Notes under the pieces: model-generated
The model's database searches: none
What the model saw: only the letters and a program-made list of their open reading frames with translations
Told to the model about the DNA's origin: nothing
DNA from: Lachnospiraceae bacterium UBA3820
GTDB lineage: Bacteria > Bacillota > Clostridia > Lachnospirales > Lachnospiraceae
Direction: 5' to 3'
Assembly (NCBI GenBank): GCA_002369325.1
Contig: DFDU01000022.1
Location: forward strand, 1-11,337
DNA: 11,337 bases
In this document: positions 1 to 6,590 of the stretch, piece after piece
Layout: each line of letters opens with the position of its first letter
Position numbering within the stretch: position 1 is the stretch's first letter
Translations under genes and position numbers: made by a program

Positions 1-76
1 TACCCTGCGGTGGCATTCCCATCGGCGGCTGTCCCTGTGGCATCATACCCTGTGGTGGCATTCCCATTGGTGGCTG
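1..76 (-). repeat. 45-bp in-frame tandem repeat coding a PPMGMPPQG linker
   Basis: A 45-bp unit at 1-45 is repeated from 46 to about 76, where the copy is interrupted by unrelated sequence. It encodes QPPMGMPPQG followed by MMPQG. The copies differ mainly at third codon positions, so the protein sequence is conserved more than the DNA. The repeat may continue beyond the left edge. It is probably a flexible spacer between the DUF6382 domain and whatever follows. Confidence 0.75.
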
Positions 77-745
77 AGAATTTTGCATATTATTAATAAC
101 GCCAAGCTTATTAACCTTGACACTCTTGGTCTGGCCGATATTTCCACCTGCATCCACACTTGTAAGACCTTTATCCTTACTTATGAAGAGCCCCATTTTC
201 TCCAGCTCATCGTCTATGTAATTTTTTAATTTGATAGTTGAAAAATCTTTAGTATTGATAACCGTCAATAATTTTGCGACATAGTTATCAGTATCGATCT
301 CATCAAAAGACATTCTTGAAATTACATTTCTGAAGAAATCAGGAATATCAGAAAGTGCGATAGCTTCCTGCTTTACAGGTACGAGTATACACTTTACTCT
401 TAAGGTTTCCTGATTTACATATATATTATTGAAATCTTTAACCACATAACTTACCGGGATACCCTGTGCGCCTATATCAAATACAGCTACAAGTTCTCCA
501 AGCAGACATAAAACTTCTCTTTTTTGCAGTGCTTTTGAGAAGAGCATTTCAAGACTGAAGTTTTCTCTTACATATGTTGTAATGACTCTCTTTCCATCCT
601 GATTACTGAATTGAAACGGCAAAATGTTACTTAATTGAGTAACCTTATCTGCTATTCTCTCATCATACTCCTCGTTCCCGAGAAGTTCGTATCTGATAAC
701 ATCACACTCATTTTCTCTTGTTACGGATAAATCAAGTTTTTTCAT
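1..745 (-). CDS. DUF6382-type protein, C-terminus cut by window edge
   Basis: The visible part is 248 residues, starting MKKLDLSVTR at an ATG with GGAGGG seven bases upstream. It continues past the left edge. Residues ~1-190 align by eye with the N-terminal domain of the next gene upstream: both have an SY-V-Y-V strand, a C-x-x-VPV stretch, then a helix and LLT-[VY]-IN. This matches the DUF6382 fold that in Lachnospiraceae usually precedes an FHA domain. Residues ~222-248 are a linker rich in Pro, Met, Gln and Gly. By analogy with its neighbour, a C-terminal FHA domain probably lies outside the window, but none is visible here. The gene is third in a minus-strand set, only 26 bp after the paralogue's stop, so co-transcription is likely. 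No enzymatic motif or signal peptide is seen. A role in phosphothreonine signalling is inferred from the paralogue, not shown. Moderately sure of the family, unsure of function. Confidence 0.8.
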   Translation of the reverse strand, partial: MKKLDLSVTRENECDVIRYELLGNEEYDERIADKVTQLSNILPFQFSNQDGKRVITTYVRENFSLEMLFSKALQKREVLCLLGELVAVFDIGAQGIPVSYVVKDFNNIYVNQETLRVKCILVPVKQEAIALSDIPDFFRNVISRMSFDEIDTDNYVAKLLTVINTKDFSTIKLKNYIDDELEKMGLFISKDKGLTSVDAGGNIGQTKSVKVNKLGVINNMQNSQPPMGMPPQGMMPQGQPPMGMPPQG

Positions 746-771
746 TATGCAACCCTCCAACTTATTGTATT

Positions 772-2574
772 TTATCTGATTTTAAATAAAAATTCTTCGT
801 CCCCAAGCTTTATTATTGAATCATGTGTAAGTATTTCTTCTTTACCTTCCTCTACTTCCTTGTCATTAATGTAGGTGTGGTTTGTTGACTTATTATCCTT
901 TATATAGCAGACGCCATCTTTTTGGGTGATAACAGCATGCTGTCTGCTTATAGCTCCGTTTCCGCTAACAGAATAGTCAACTCCTCTGGAAGCTTTACCG
1001 ATTTTAAACACCTGCTTGTTAAGCATTATTCTTTCTTCGGTATTTACTCTTATAAGATAAGGCATAGCCTTTGGCGCATTGAGAAGTGTATTGATTTTGA
1101 CCGGCTCAGGTTCTTTAACCTCCTCTGCCTCTTCAGCTTCTTCCTTAGCAGCTTCGGCCTTCTTCTCTGCTTTTTTCTCTGCCTTCTTATCTGCTTTCTT
1201 ATCCGGCTCTTCCTCTGAAAGTTCCTCAGTCTCAGCTTCCTGCTCTGCTATACTTTGAATAATTGCCGCTCTGTTTACTTTAACGACATTTTTCTTAGGT
1301 GCAGGTGCTTTACTTTCTTCAAGCATTTCCTCCAGATCAGCTAATGTCTTTATTTTCTTTGGATCATCAACTGTGGTCTTTGCGACAGGTACACCGCCGA
1401 CCAACTCCTGAATTTTACTTTTAATCGCATCAAGATCTTCAACCTTCTTGGTAACCGGTCTCGGTCTTTCGACAACCGGTTCTGATACAGGTTCAAGCTT
1501 TGGCTCCGGCGTGGCAACAGGCTCAGGCGTCTTAATCGACAAATCAATCGGTTCGGCAACAGGTGTTGTCTCCGGAATAGGATCAATATTTATCTCAGGT
1601 ATGGTACCAAGCTCCTCAGGTTCAAGTTTTACTGTCTTTATTTCATCTGCATCTTCAATTTTTACTGTTTGTACATCATCCATATCTTCTACCTTGACAG
1701 TTTGGATGTTAACAGTTTGAAGATCATCAATGTTTTCTATATCATTTTTGGATTCACTTTCAGTCTCTTCAGCTATAGGCTTCATGCCCGTAGGAAGGAT
1801 GCTGTCAAGCTCTTCATCAGAATCAATCTCCTCCTCTTCAGGTTCTTCCTCATCGAGATTGATTTCAGGAAGCGGAATATCATCGGCATCATTCATAAAG
1901 TCTGTAACATTTGTCTTTTCAACAGGTTCCGTCTCGGAAATATCTTCCTCAGGTTCTGTATTAACAACCTCAACACCATCTGTCTCGATGGTTCCTGCCT
2001 CGTCATACTCTATGCCCGCTTCTTCCATAAGAGCCTCAGCAAGTCCAACCAAGCCTCTTAAATTGAAATTGTCACTATTTATATATGTAAGGAGTTTTCC
2101 GACGAAGTTTAAATCTTCATCAACATTATATTTCATATTTGCGAGAATCTGTCTTAAGAATCCCTTAAATTCCACTGATAAGGAGCCTTTGTTTTCTACC
2201 GGAACACAGATAAAGAATATGTTATTATTTTCTCCGACATAAACATATTCCCTGTTTAGAAGTATATATGAAAGATGTATAGCCTGTTCTTTAACGGAAA
2301 TAAGGTTAACTGCTACATTTCTGACTATAAAAAGTGCCTGTGCGCTACTTACCTCTTTTGACATAAGTTCAGTTAATGATACCTTATCCGTGATATCATA
2401 GGTAAGATAATCATAATCGTCATCCTCTTCATATATAATGTCAACAAGCTCTTTTACGTCATTTTCTTCGCAATAATCCAAAACGTCTTCATCAAGCTCT
2501 GTTTCTTCACCCATAGTATAAGTCAGGTATTTTTCCTGCCCTATATTTCTAGCCTTAAAATAAAACGTCCTCAT
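772..2574 (-). CDS. DUF6382 domain protein with C-terminal FHA domain
   Basis: The protein has 600 residues. The start is MRTFYFKARN at 2574 because GAAGGAGG lies just upstream; the frame stays open further upstream, but that part lies inside mltG. Residues ~1-190 form a DUF6382-like domain. Residues ~195-500 are a long, probably disordered linker that is acidic, then Pro/Glu-rich, and contains TVK-type repeats (286-318) and a Lys/Ala/Glu-rich, probably helical stretch (458-488). Residues ~503-600 form an FHA domain: GKASR at 526-530, SRQH at 544-547 and NKSTNHTYIND at 561-571 correspond to the GR, SxxH and NxT signature positions that hold phosphothreonine peptides. FHA domains bind phosphothreonine, so the protein is likely a cytoplasmic adaptor in Ser/Thr-kinase signalling. 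No membrane helix is seen. It lies 43 bp downstream of mltG and 26 bp upstream of its truncated paralogue. The binding partner is unknown. Confidence 0.88.
   Translation of the reverse strand: MRTFYFKARNIGQEKYLTYTMGEETELDEDVLDYCEENDVKELVDIIYEEDDDYDYLTYDITDKVSLTELMSKEVSSAQALFIVRNVAVNLISVKEQAIHLSYILLNREYVYVGENNNIFFICVPVENKGSLSVEFKGFLRQILANMKYNVDEDLNFVGKLLTYINSDNFNLRGLVGLAEALMEEAGIEYDEAGTIETDGVEVVNTEPEEDISETEPVEKTNVTDFMNDADDIPLPEINLDEEEPEEEEIDSDEELDSILPTGMKPIAEETESESKNDIENIDDLQTVNIQTVKVEDMDDVQTVKIEDADEIKTVKLEPEELGTIPEINIDPIPETTPVAEPIDLSIKTPEPVATPEPKLEPVSEPVVERPRPVTKKVEDLDAIKSKIQELVGGVPVAKTTVDDPKKIKTLADLEEMLEESKAPAPKKNVVKVNRAAIIQSIAEQEAETEELSEEEPDKKADKKAEKKAEKKAEAAKEEAEEAEEVKEPEPVKINTLLNAPKAMPYLIRVNTEERIMLNKQVFKIGKASRGVDYSVSGNGAISRQHAVITQKDGVCYIKDNKSTNHTYINDKEVEEGKEEILTHDSIIKLGDEEFLFKIR
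1622..1719 (-). repeat. Degenerate QTVK-(I/V)-ED repeats in the FHA protein linker
   Basis: Residues ~286-318 of the FHA protein contain four short tandem units built on a threonine-valine core: QTVN, QTVKVEDMDD, QTVKIEDADE and KTVKLEPEE. The DNA repeats with the same degeneracy. Each unit places a Thr-Val-Lys beside acidic residues in an otherwise unstructured linker. This is a low-complexity protein repeat, not a DNA element. Confidence 0.65.
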
Positions 2575-2617
2575 AATGTCCTCCTTCTCTCGATTAGTAT
2601 TATCTATAAATAAATCG

Positions 2618-3724
2618 TTATTGTTCCTGATCTTCTTTTTCTTCCTCTCCTTCTGCAGGAACTCCGTTCGGACCACCGATAATCTGAGTATCCACATGTT
2701 CCTCATAGTTTTCGGTAAATACATGTGAGCCCTCTTCCTCATTATCAACATGATAATAATAATATCCATGTTCCTGCGGATAAAGAACCGCATTTATACA
2801 TGCAAGTCCCGGATTACATATAGGGCCTGCAGGAAGTCCTTCATATTTGTATGTGTTATAAGGTGAATCAAGTTCCAGATCCTCATAATATACCTGACTC
2901 TGATCGTACATACCGTCAGTCAAAGGATAAAGCACGGTAGGACACATCTGAAGCGGCATACCGGCAGCAAGACGATTATTTATTACTCCTGCAATTATAG
3001 CTCTTTCTTCATCAATCTTAGCTTCACGCTCTATAATGGATGCCCTTGTAATAACCTCATAAGAGTTATATCCAAGCTCTTCGGCTCTTAATTGTAAATC
3101 CATGGTGTAATTATTTTCAAACGTCTCAAGCATCCACTTAACAAGTGATTCCGGCGTTGTATATTCATAAATATCATAGGTTGCAGGGAAAATGTATCCC
3201 TGAAGTCTGTATTTTACATTCGCTCCTGCCGGAACATCGGCAAGATATGGGAAATCCTCAGTTGTAACAGAATTAACAGCATTCAGGAATTCCTGTGCGG
3301 TACATATACCCTGCTTTTCGCATCTTGCCGCAATCTGTTCTATGGTAAATCCCTCAGGTATTACAAGCGTATCTATCTTCTCATCCGCCTCAACAACAGG
3401 GCTCATGGTCACAATCATATCAAGTGTACTCATACCTGTATTGAGTGTATAAGTTCCGCTCTGGATACGATAGCTCGACTCCTGAAGTCTTTTTACAAAA
3501 GCTCTTTCAAAGTGTATAAGACCTTTATCTTTTAAAATCTTAGCAATGGTTTTCGCCGCTGCCCCTTCCGGAATCTCAACAACCACATCTTCTCCAACGG
3601 TTGAAACAGTTCCCTTGTATTCGTCCTGGTATATCTTGTACCAGCCTTTTCCGTAATCATAAATTATTGTTGAAAGTGCGCATACGGCAACAATCAAAAT
3701 AATGCTTTTTATAAACCTTGCCAC
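2618..3724 (-). CDS. mltG: Endolytic transglycosylase MltG (YceG-like)
   Basis: The protein has 368 residues and a GTG start, chosen because GAGG lies eight bases upstream. MltG is a membrane-anchored lytic transglycosylase that cuts nascent glycan strands near the synthesis site and so sets chain length. Visible features are one N-terminal membrane helix (~6-22) with the rest outside, a LysM-like early region (~45-80, IPEGAAAKTIAKILKDKGLI), LQGYIFPATY at 174-183, the catalytic motif ASIIEREA at 228-235 with Glu232 as the likely catalytic acid, a P-x-[QM]-x-x-PTV segment at ~257-264, and SPYNTYKYEGLPAGPICNPG at 287-306. The length is normal for the family. The tail after ~345 is acidic and low-complexity. 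It heads a minus-strand operon with two DUF6382 genes, not the greA or udk neighbourhood seen in some Firmicutes. The family assignment is secure. Confidence 0.96.
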   Translation of the reverse strand: MARFIKSIILIVAVCALSTIIYDYGKGWYKIYQDEYKGTVSTVGEDVVVEIPEGAAAKTIAKILKDKGLIHFERAFVKRLQESSYRIQSGTYTLNTGMSTLDMIVTMSPVVEADEKIDTLVIPEGFTIEQIAARCEKQGICTAQEFLNAVNSVTTEDFPYLADVPAGANVKYRLQGYIFPATYDIYEYTTPESLVKWMLETFENNYTMDLQLRAEELGYNSYEVITRASIIEREAKIDEERAIIAGVINNRLAAGMPLQMCPTVLYPLTDGMYDQSQVYYEDLELDSPYNTYKYEGLPAGPICNPGLACINAVLYPQEHGYYYYHVDNEEEGSHVFTENYEEHVDTQIIGGPNGVPAEGEEEKEDQEQ

Positions 3725-3761
3725 AACTATTACCTCTTTATCTTTTTAAAAAATTACATAC

Positions 3762-3790
3762 TTGACGTAATTTTACATTAACGCTATTAT
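3762..3790 (+). promoter_or_regulatory. SigA-type promoter for ppiB
   Basis: TTGACG at 3762-3767 and TATTAT at 3785-3790 are separated by 17 bp, close to the vegetative sigma consensus. Transcription would begin near 3797, giving a leader of about 36 bases before the TTG start. No operator or riboswitch structure is visible between them. Confidence 0.75.
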
Positions 3791-3817
3791 ATTAACATCT
3801 TTTAGAGAAAATATCAA
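3786..3817 (-). promoter_or_regulatory. Possible mltG promoter
   Basis: On the minus strand a perfect TATAAT (3786-3791) lies about 60 bp upstream of the mltG start. The only TTGATA upstream (3812-3817) is 20 bp away, longer than the usual 16-18 bp, so the -35 is doubtful. The -10 overlaps the plus-strand -10 of ppiB almost completely. Confidence 0.35.
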
Positions 3818-3832
3818 GAAAGGATGATGAAT

Positions 3833-4351
3833 TTGGCAAATCCAATTATTACTATGACTATGGCCGACGGGAGTGTAATGAAATTCGAGCTTTATCCGGA
3901 CATAGCACCAAACACAGTAAAGAACTTTATTTCTCTTGTAAAGAAAGGTTTTTATGACGGGTTAATCTTTCACAGAGTAATCGAAGGCTTTATGATCCAA
4001 GGCGGAGATCCTGACGGAAACGGAACAGGTGGTCCGGGTTATTCCATTAAAGGTGAGTTCTCCGATAATGGTTTTGAAAATAATTTAAAGCACGAACCGG
4101 GTGTTCTTTCAATGGCTCGTTCCATGATGCCCGACTCTGCAGGTTCACAGTTTTTTATAATGCATAAGACTTCACCTCATCTTGACGGTGCATATGCTGC
4201 CTTCGGAAAAATCACCGAGGGACTCGATGTTGTAAACAAAATCGCTACAACACCAACCGGCTGGGCCGACAGACCTCTCGAGGATCAGGTCATCAAATCG
4301 GTAACTGTCGACACCATGGGCGTTGAATATGATGAACCTGAGAAGTGCTAA
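3833..4351 (+). CDS. ppiB: Cyclophilin-type peptidyl-prolyl cis-trans isomerase
   Basis: The protein has 172 residues from a TTG start (reading MANPIITMTM). Two in-frame ATGs at 3824 and 3827 lie next to the AAAGGA ribosome site, too close to use it well. The TTG at 3833 is about eight bases from it and gives the MANP beginning that I recall from clostridial homologues. Cyclophilins catalyse cis-trans isomerisation of X-Pro bonds and assist folding in the cytoplasm. Diagnostic sequence includes the GLIFHRVIEGFMIQGGDPDG block with the catalytic Arg of FHRV, then GTGGPGY, then the SMARS...SAGSQFFI core with the Gln/Phe substrate pocket. There is no signal peptide, so it is cytoplasmic. The length is typical of single-domain PpiB. 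It is monocistronic and convergent with the chemoreceptor gene across a large palindromic region. Confidence 0.95.
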   Translation: MANPIITMTMADGSVMKFELYPDIAPNTVKNFISLVKKGFYDGLIFHRVIEGFMIQGGDPDGNGTGGPGYSIKGEFSDNGFENNLKHEPGVLSMARSMMPDSAGSQFFIMHKTSPHLDGAYAAFGKITEGLDVVNKIATTPTGWADRPLEDQVIKSVTVDTMGVEYDEPEKC

Positions 4352-4366
4352 CTCGCACCACAAACC

Positions 4367-4380
4367 ACTGCCCTCGCAGT
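4367..4380 (+). terminator. Small hairpin after ppiB
   Basis: ACTGC-CCTC-GCAGT forms a five-pair stem with a four-base loop, 15 bases after the ppiB stop. There is no T-tract, so it is a weak terminator on its own. The larger palindrome that follows would also be transcribed and may finish the job. Its near-mirror image lies at 4970-4983, after the opposing gene. Confidence 0.35.
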
Positions 4381-4383
4381 ATG

Positions 4384-4685
4384 ACAGGTGTAAAGGCTTA
4401 TTCTGATGGAACACAATTTAATATTTCTTTTTTATGACGTAAATAAAACATAAGGGGTAGTTACAAAATGTCATCAATTTGCTAAATCAGCGCGCTCGCC
4501 TTCTTTATGTTTGCACGAAACCAATAACTCGCTAACGCTCAAACAGATTGGTTTCTGAGCAAACCTATGCGAAGGTTCACTGCTGATTTAACGCAAATCG
4601 GACAAAATTTGTAACTACCCCTTATGCTTTATTTTACGTCATATTCAAGTTTATTAATTCCGTCAGAATAAGCCTTCATACCTGT
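4384..4685. repeat. 302-bp imperfect palindrome (element 1)
   Basis: ACAGGT at 4384-4389 pairs with ACCTGT at 4680-4685. The complementarity then continues inward with small mismatches: AAGGCTTATTCTGA against TCAGAATAAGCCTT, TATGACGTAAA against TTTACGTCATA, and a long ATAAGGGGTAGTTACAAA match with TTTGTAACTACCCCTTAT. A core at 4484-4589 starts AAATCAGC and ends GCTGATTT. Its centre has GAAACCAAT facing ATTGGTTTC around a ~21-base loop containing CTCGCTAACGCTC. No reading frame of note lies inside. As RNA it would fold into one ~300-nt hairpin. It could be a MITE-like element or a family of intergenic palindromes. No target-site duplication was recognised. Confidence 0.88.
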
Positions 4686-4719
4686 AGCTCAAAACAGCAC
4701 TGAAAGTGCTGCTTGAGCT
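4686..4719. repeat. Hairpin between the two palindromes
   Basis: AGCTCAAAACAGCACT (4686-4701) pairs with AGTGCTGCTTGAGCT (4705-4719) around a three-base loop, with one bulge. It is a strong 15-pair stem with no following T-run on either strand, so it is not a standard intrinsic terminator. It sits in the spacer joining the two large palindromes. Confidence 0.7.
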
Positions 4720-4726
4720 GCTGTGT

Positions 4727-4958
4727 CCGGGCGGTTCATAAATACCGGGACAATATAACAGACGGTTGATAAAACATGTGCATTGTTTTCGTCAAATCAG
4801 CAATGAGAATTTTGAGAGATTCGCTCAGAAACCGAACTGTCTGAGCGTAGCGAGTTTTCGGTTTCGTGCGAATATAAAAAATTCGAATGCGCTGATTTAG
4901 AAAAAAATGTTGTGATATCAACCGTCTGTTATATTTGTCCGGTATATGAACCGACCGG
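4727..4958. repeat. 232-bp imperfect palindrome (element 2), core inverted to element 1
   Basis: CCGGGCGGTTCATA from 4727 pairs with TATGAACCGACCGG ending at 4958. Inward, ATATAACAGACGGTTGAT pairs with ATCAACCGTCTGTTATAT. The core at 4794-4898 is again bounded by AAATCAGC and GCTGATTT, and contains GAAACCGAA facing TTCGGTTTC. Its loop, read on the minus strand, is ACTCGCTACGCTCAGACAGT, nearly the same as the plus-strand loop of element 1. The two elements are therefore related cores (105 and 106 bp) in opposite orientation, with different outer arms. Confidence 0.88.
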
Positions 4959-4969
4959 AAGTCTGTCAA

Positions 4970-4983
4970 ACTGCGGTGGCAGT
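4970..4983 (-). terminator. Small hairpin after the chemoreceptor gene
   Basis: On the minus strand, ACTGC-CACC-GCAGT lies just past the MCP stop and is followed by TTGACAG. There is no proper T-tract, so termination by this stem alone is doubtful. It mirrors the hairpin at 4367-4380, which is followed by ATGACAG. Confidence 0.35.
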
Positions 4984-4987
4984 GTTA

Positions 4988-6448
4988 TTATTTGAGTTCG
5001 TTGACCGAAGACGACAATCTTTCAATGCTTGACTTCATATTGCCCGAAAGCTGTACATTCTTTCTTGCCATCTCGTGTGCCTGACTGCTGGTGGCACTAA
5101 CCTCCTCACTGATTGCGGAAATTGTTTCCACGCTTGATACAAGCTCTGCATTAACCGAAAGAAGGTTTTCTATAGACTCGGATTCCTGTTTTGCGCTGTC
5201 CGCTACAACAGAAATCGTATCCTTGATCTCTTCAAATGTCATTCTTGTGCTTGCGATAAGGCTGTTCTGGTTTGTTACCGCTTCAATAGCATTGCTCACT
5301 GCCTCGCTCGCATCATTTGCTCCTATCTGAAGTTTTCCGAGCAGGTCTCCTATGCTGTCCGTTGCTTCGGCAGTCTGTCTTGCGAGATTACCTATCTCAT
5401 CGGCAACAACCGCAAAGCCACGTCCGGTTTCTCCGGCACGAGCCGCCTCTATGGACGCATTTAAAGCAAGAAGATTGGTCTGTGTCGCAATATCCTGAAT
5501 AATCTGTATGATGTTGAGCGCCTGATTTGCGCTGTCAACAAGTCCGGTCATCTCATCATTAAGATTTTTGTTGATTCCTTCAACATATGTCGCACTTTCG
5601 GTAAGTGAATCCATGTTATTTACACCGGTCTCAATATTTTTGTAACTGTCACCTATCATAGCCTGCATATTTTCAGCGGCAGAATTAACTTCTTCTATAA
5701 TGTTTTGAATCTGCTCAGTCTGTGAAAGCTGTGCCTGAATCGAATCCGAAGTATGAGTTGTACCGGTTGTTATCTCTTCCATACTGTCGGCTGTCATATT
5801 TGACGAAGCTGAAACCTCGTTTACCATGGACAGAACGGACTGAGTTTCCTTTGTTACACTATCAGCAACCCGAAGAATGTGATTAAGCGTGTTTTCTGCC
5901 TGTTTCTCCTGCTCATAGACCTTACTCATACGTGCATCATTAATTTTCTTTTGAAGCTTCGTGGAGCTGTAAAGGAATATCATAAATATAGCAATGGCAA
6001 GTATCTGTATCTCGTAATCCGCTATATCATCCGCACTTGTTTTTCCTTCACCTATAGCCTTATATGCAACCGCTACTGCATTTACCAATATGGCAAATAC
6101 TGTCGAAAATGCAAGAAGCTTCGGATCGGCACATACGATAAGATAACTCATAGGAATGATTATATACATGCTGACCATGGCTGTATCTCCCGTAAATAAA
6201 ACCATGGAATACATAGCAATATATCCAAGCGTAGCTATATACCTGCAAGCGTCACTTTCAGGATTCGCTTTATAACTTATCCATGCAATTAACATAGGTG
6301 CTACAATCAAAGCCGCCAGCATTCCATAGTATGCTATGGTACGTTCCCCTTTTATGACTTCAAGAAGATACGCCGCAAGAATGAGCACATCCGGAGTTGA
6401 AATAGCTACAAGCAACGCCTTACTTACTTTACTTTTCTCATTTTCCAT
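4988..6448 (-). CDS. Methyl-accepting chemotaxis protein with polytopic N-terminus
   Basis: The protein has 486 residues, with an ATG preceded by GGGAGAAAAGG. MCPs relay a signal to the CheA/CheW array that biases flagellar rotation. Residues ~11-163 hold six likely membrane helices (about 11-30, 38-58, 69-87, 90-106, 110-130, 146-163) with short loops. There is no large extracellular sensor domain and no recognisable HAMP domain. A coiled-coil signalling domain fills ~175-480. The hairpin tip is IATQTNLLALNASIEAARAGETGRGFAVVADEI split across 320-352; the E-A-A-R-A-G-E segment and GRGFAVVA are diagnostic. The protein ends without a CheR-tethering pentapeptide. Its stimulus could be sensed within the membrane, or through a partner. 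It is transcribed alone and towards ppiB. The family is certain, the ligand unknown. Confidence 0.95.
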   Translation of the reverse strand: MENEKSKVSKALLVAISTPDVLILAAYLLEVIKGERTIAYYGMLAALIVAPMLIAWISYKANPESDACRYIATLGYIAMYSMVLFTGDTAMVSMYIIIPMSYLIVCADPKLLAFSTVFAILVNAVAVAYKAIGEGKTSADDIADYEIQILAIAIFMIFLYSSTKLQKKINDARMSKVYEQEKQAENTLNHILRVADSVTKETQSVLSMVNEVSASSNMTADSMEEITTGTTHTSDSIQAQLSQTEQIQNIIEEVNSAAENMQAMIGDSYKNIETGVNNMDSLTESATYVEGINKNLNDEMTGLVDSANQALNIIQIIQDIATQTNLLALNASIEAARAGETGRGFAVVADEIGNLARQTAEATDSIGDLLGKLQIGANDASEAVSNAIEAVTNQNSLIASTRMTFEEIKDTISVVADSAKQESESIENLLSVNAELVSSVETISAISEEVSATSSQAHEMARKNVQLSGNMKSSIERLSSSVNELK

Positions 6449-6475
6449 ACCTTTTCTCCCTTCGTAAAAAACTAT

Positions 6476-6505
6476 TTTATATCATCTCTCCTAAATTTAA
6501 TGCAA
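6476..6505 (-). promoter_or_regulatory. Possible SigA promoter for the chemoreceptor gene
   Basis: On the minus strand TTGCAT (6500-6505) and TATAAA (6476-6481) are 18 bp apart. Transcription would begin near 6470, leaving a short leader that contains the ribosome site. I looked for a sigma-28 flagellar promoter (TAAA, then GCCGATAA about 15 bases on) and did not find a convincing one. Confidence 0.45.
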
Positions 6506-6568
6506 TTGTAAAATGTATCTGAATCATTTATTTAATCTGAATTTTATGTATCATTTTTCGCTATTTTC

Positions 6569-6590
6569 AAAATAATAAAACCGTGCGGCC
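6569..6590 (-). terminator. SRP RNA terminator
   Basis: The terminal stem of the SRP RNA closes with GCACGG, immediately followed on the minus strand by a T-rich run (TTTTATTATTTT). The RNA's own end-closing helix plus this tract resembles an intrinsic terminator. It separates the RNA gene from the chemoreceptor about 120 bp downstream. Confidence 0.55.

Noticed and set aside
922..2242. Several serine/phenylalanine-rich plus-strand open frames opposite the FHA protein
   Set aside because: They are antisense shadows of acidic repetitive coding sequence, without start signals.
2575..2793. Upstream extension of the FHA protein frame by 73 residues
   Set aside because: It lies inside the 3' end of mltG, has an unlikely composition, and a strong ribosome site directly precedes the ATG at 2574.
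4384..4958. CRISPR array or insertion sequence
   Set aside because: There are only two long inverted units, no regular spacers, no cas gene and no transposase frame.
4736..4969. 77-codon open frame on the minus strand within the second palindrome
   Set aside because: It is made entirely of inverted-repeat sequence, has no ribosome site, and has no protein-like composition.
6449..6580. Sigma-28 flagellar promoter upstream of the chemoreceptor
   Set aside because: TAAA boxes occur, but no GCCGATAA-like partner is found at the right distance.
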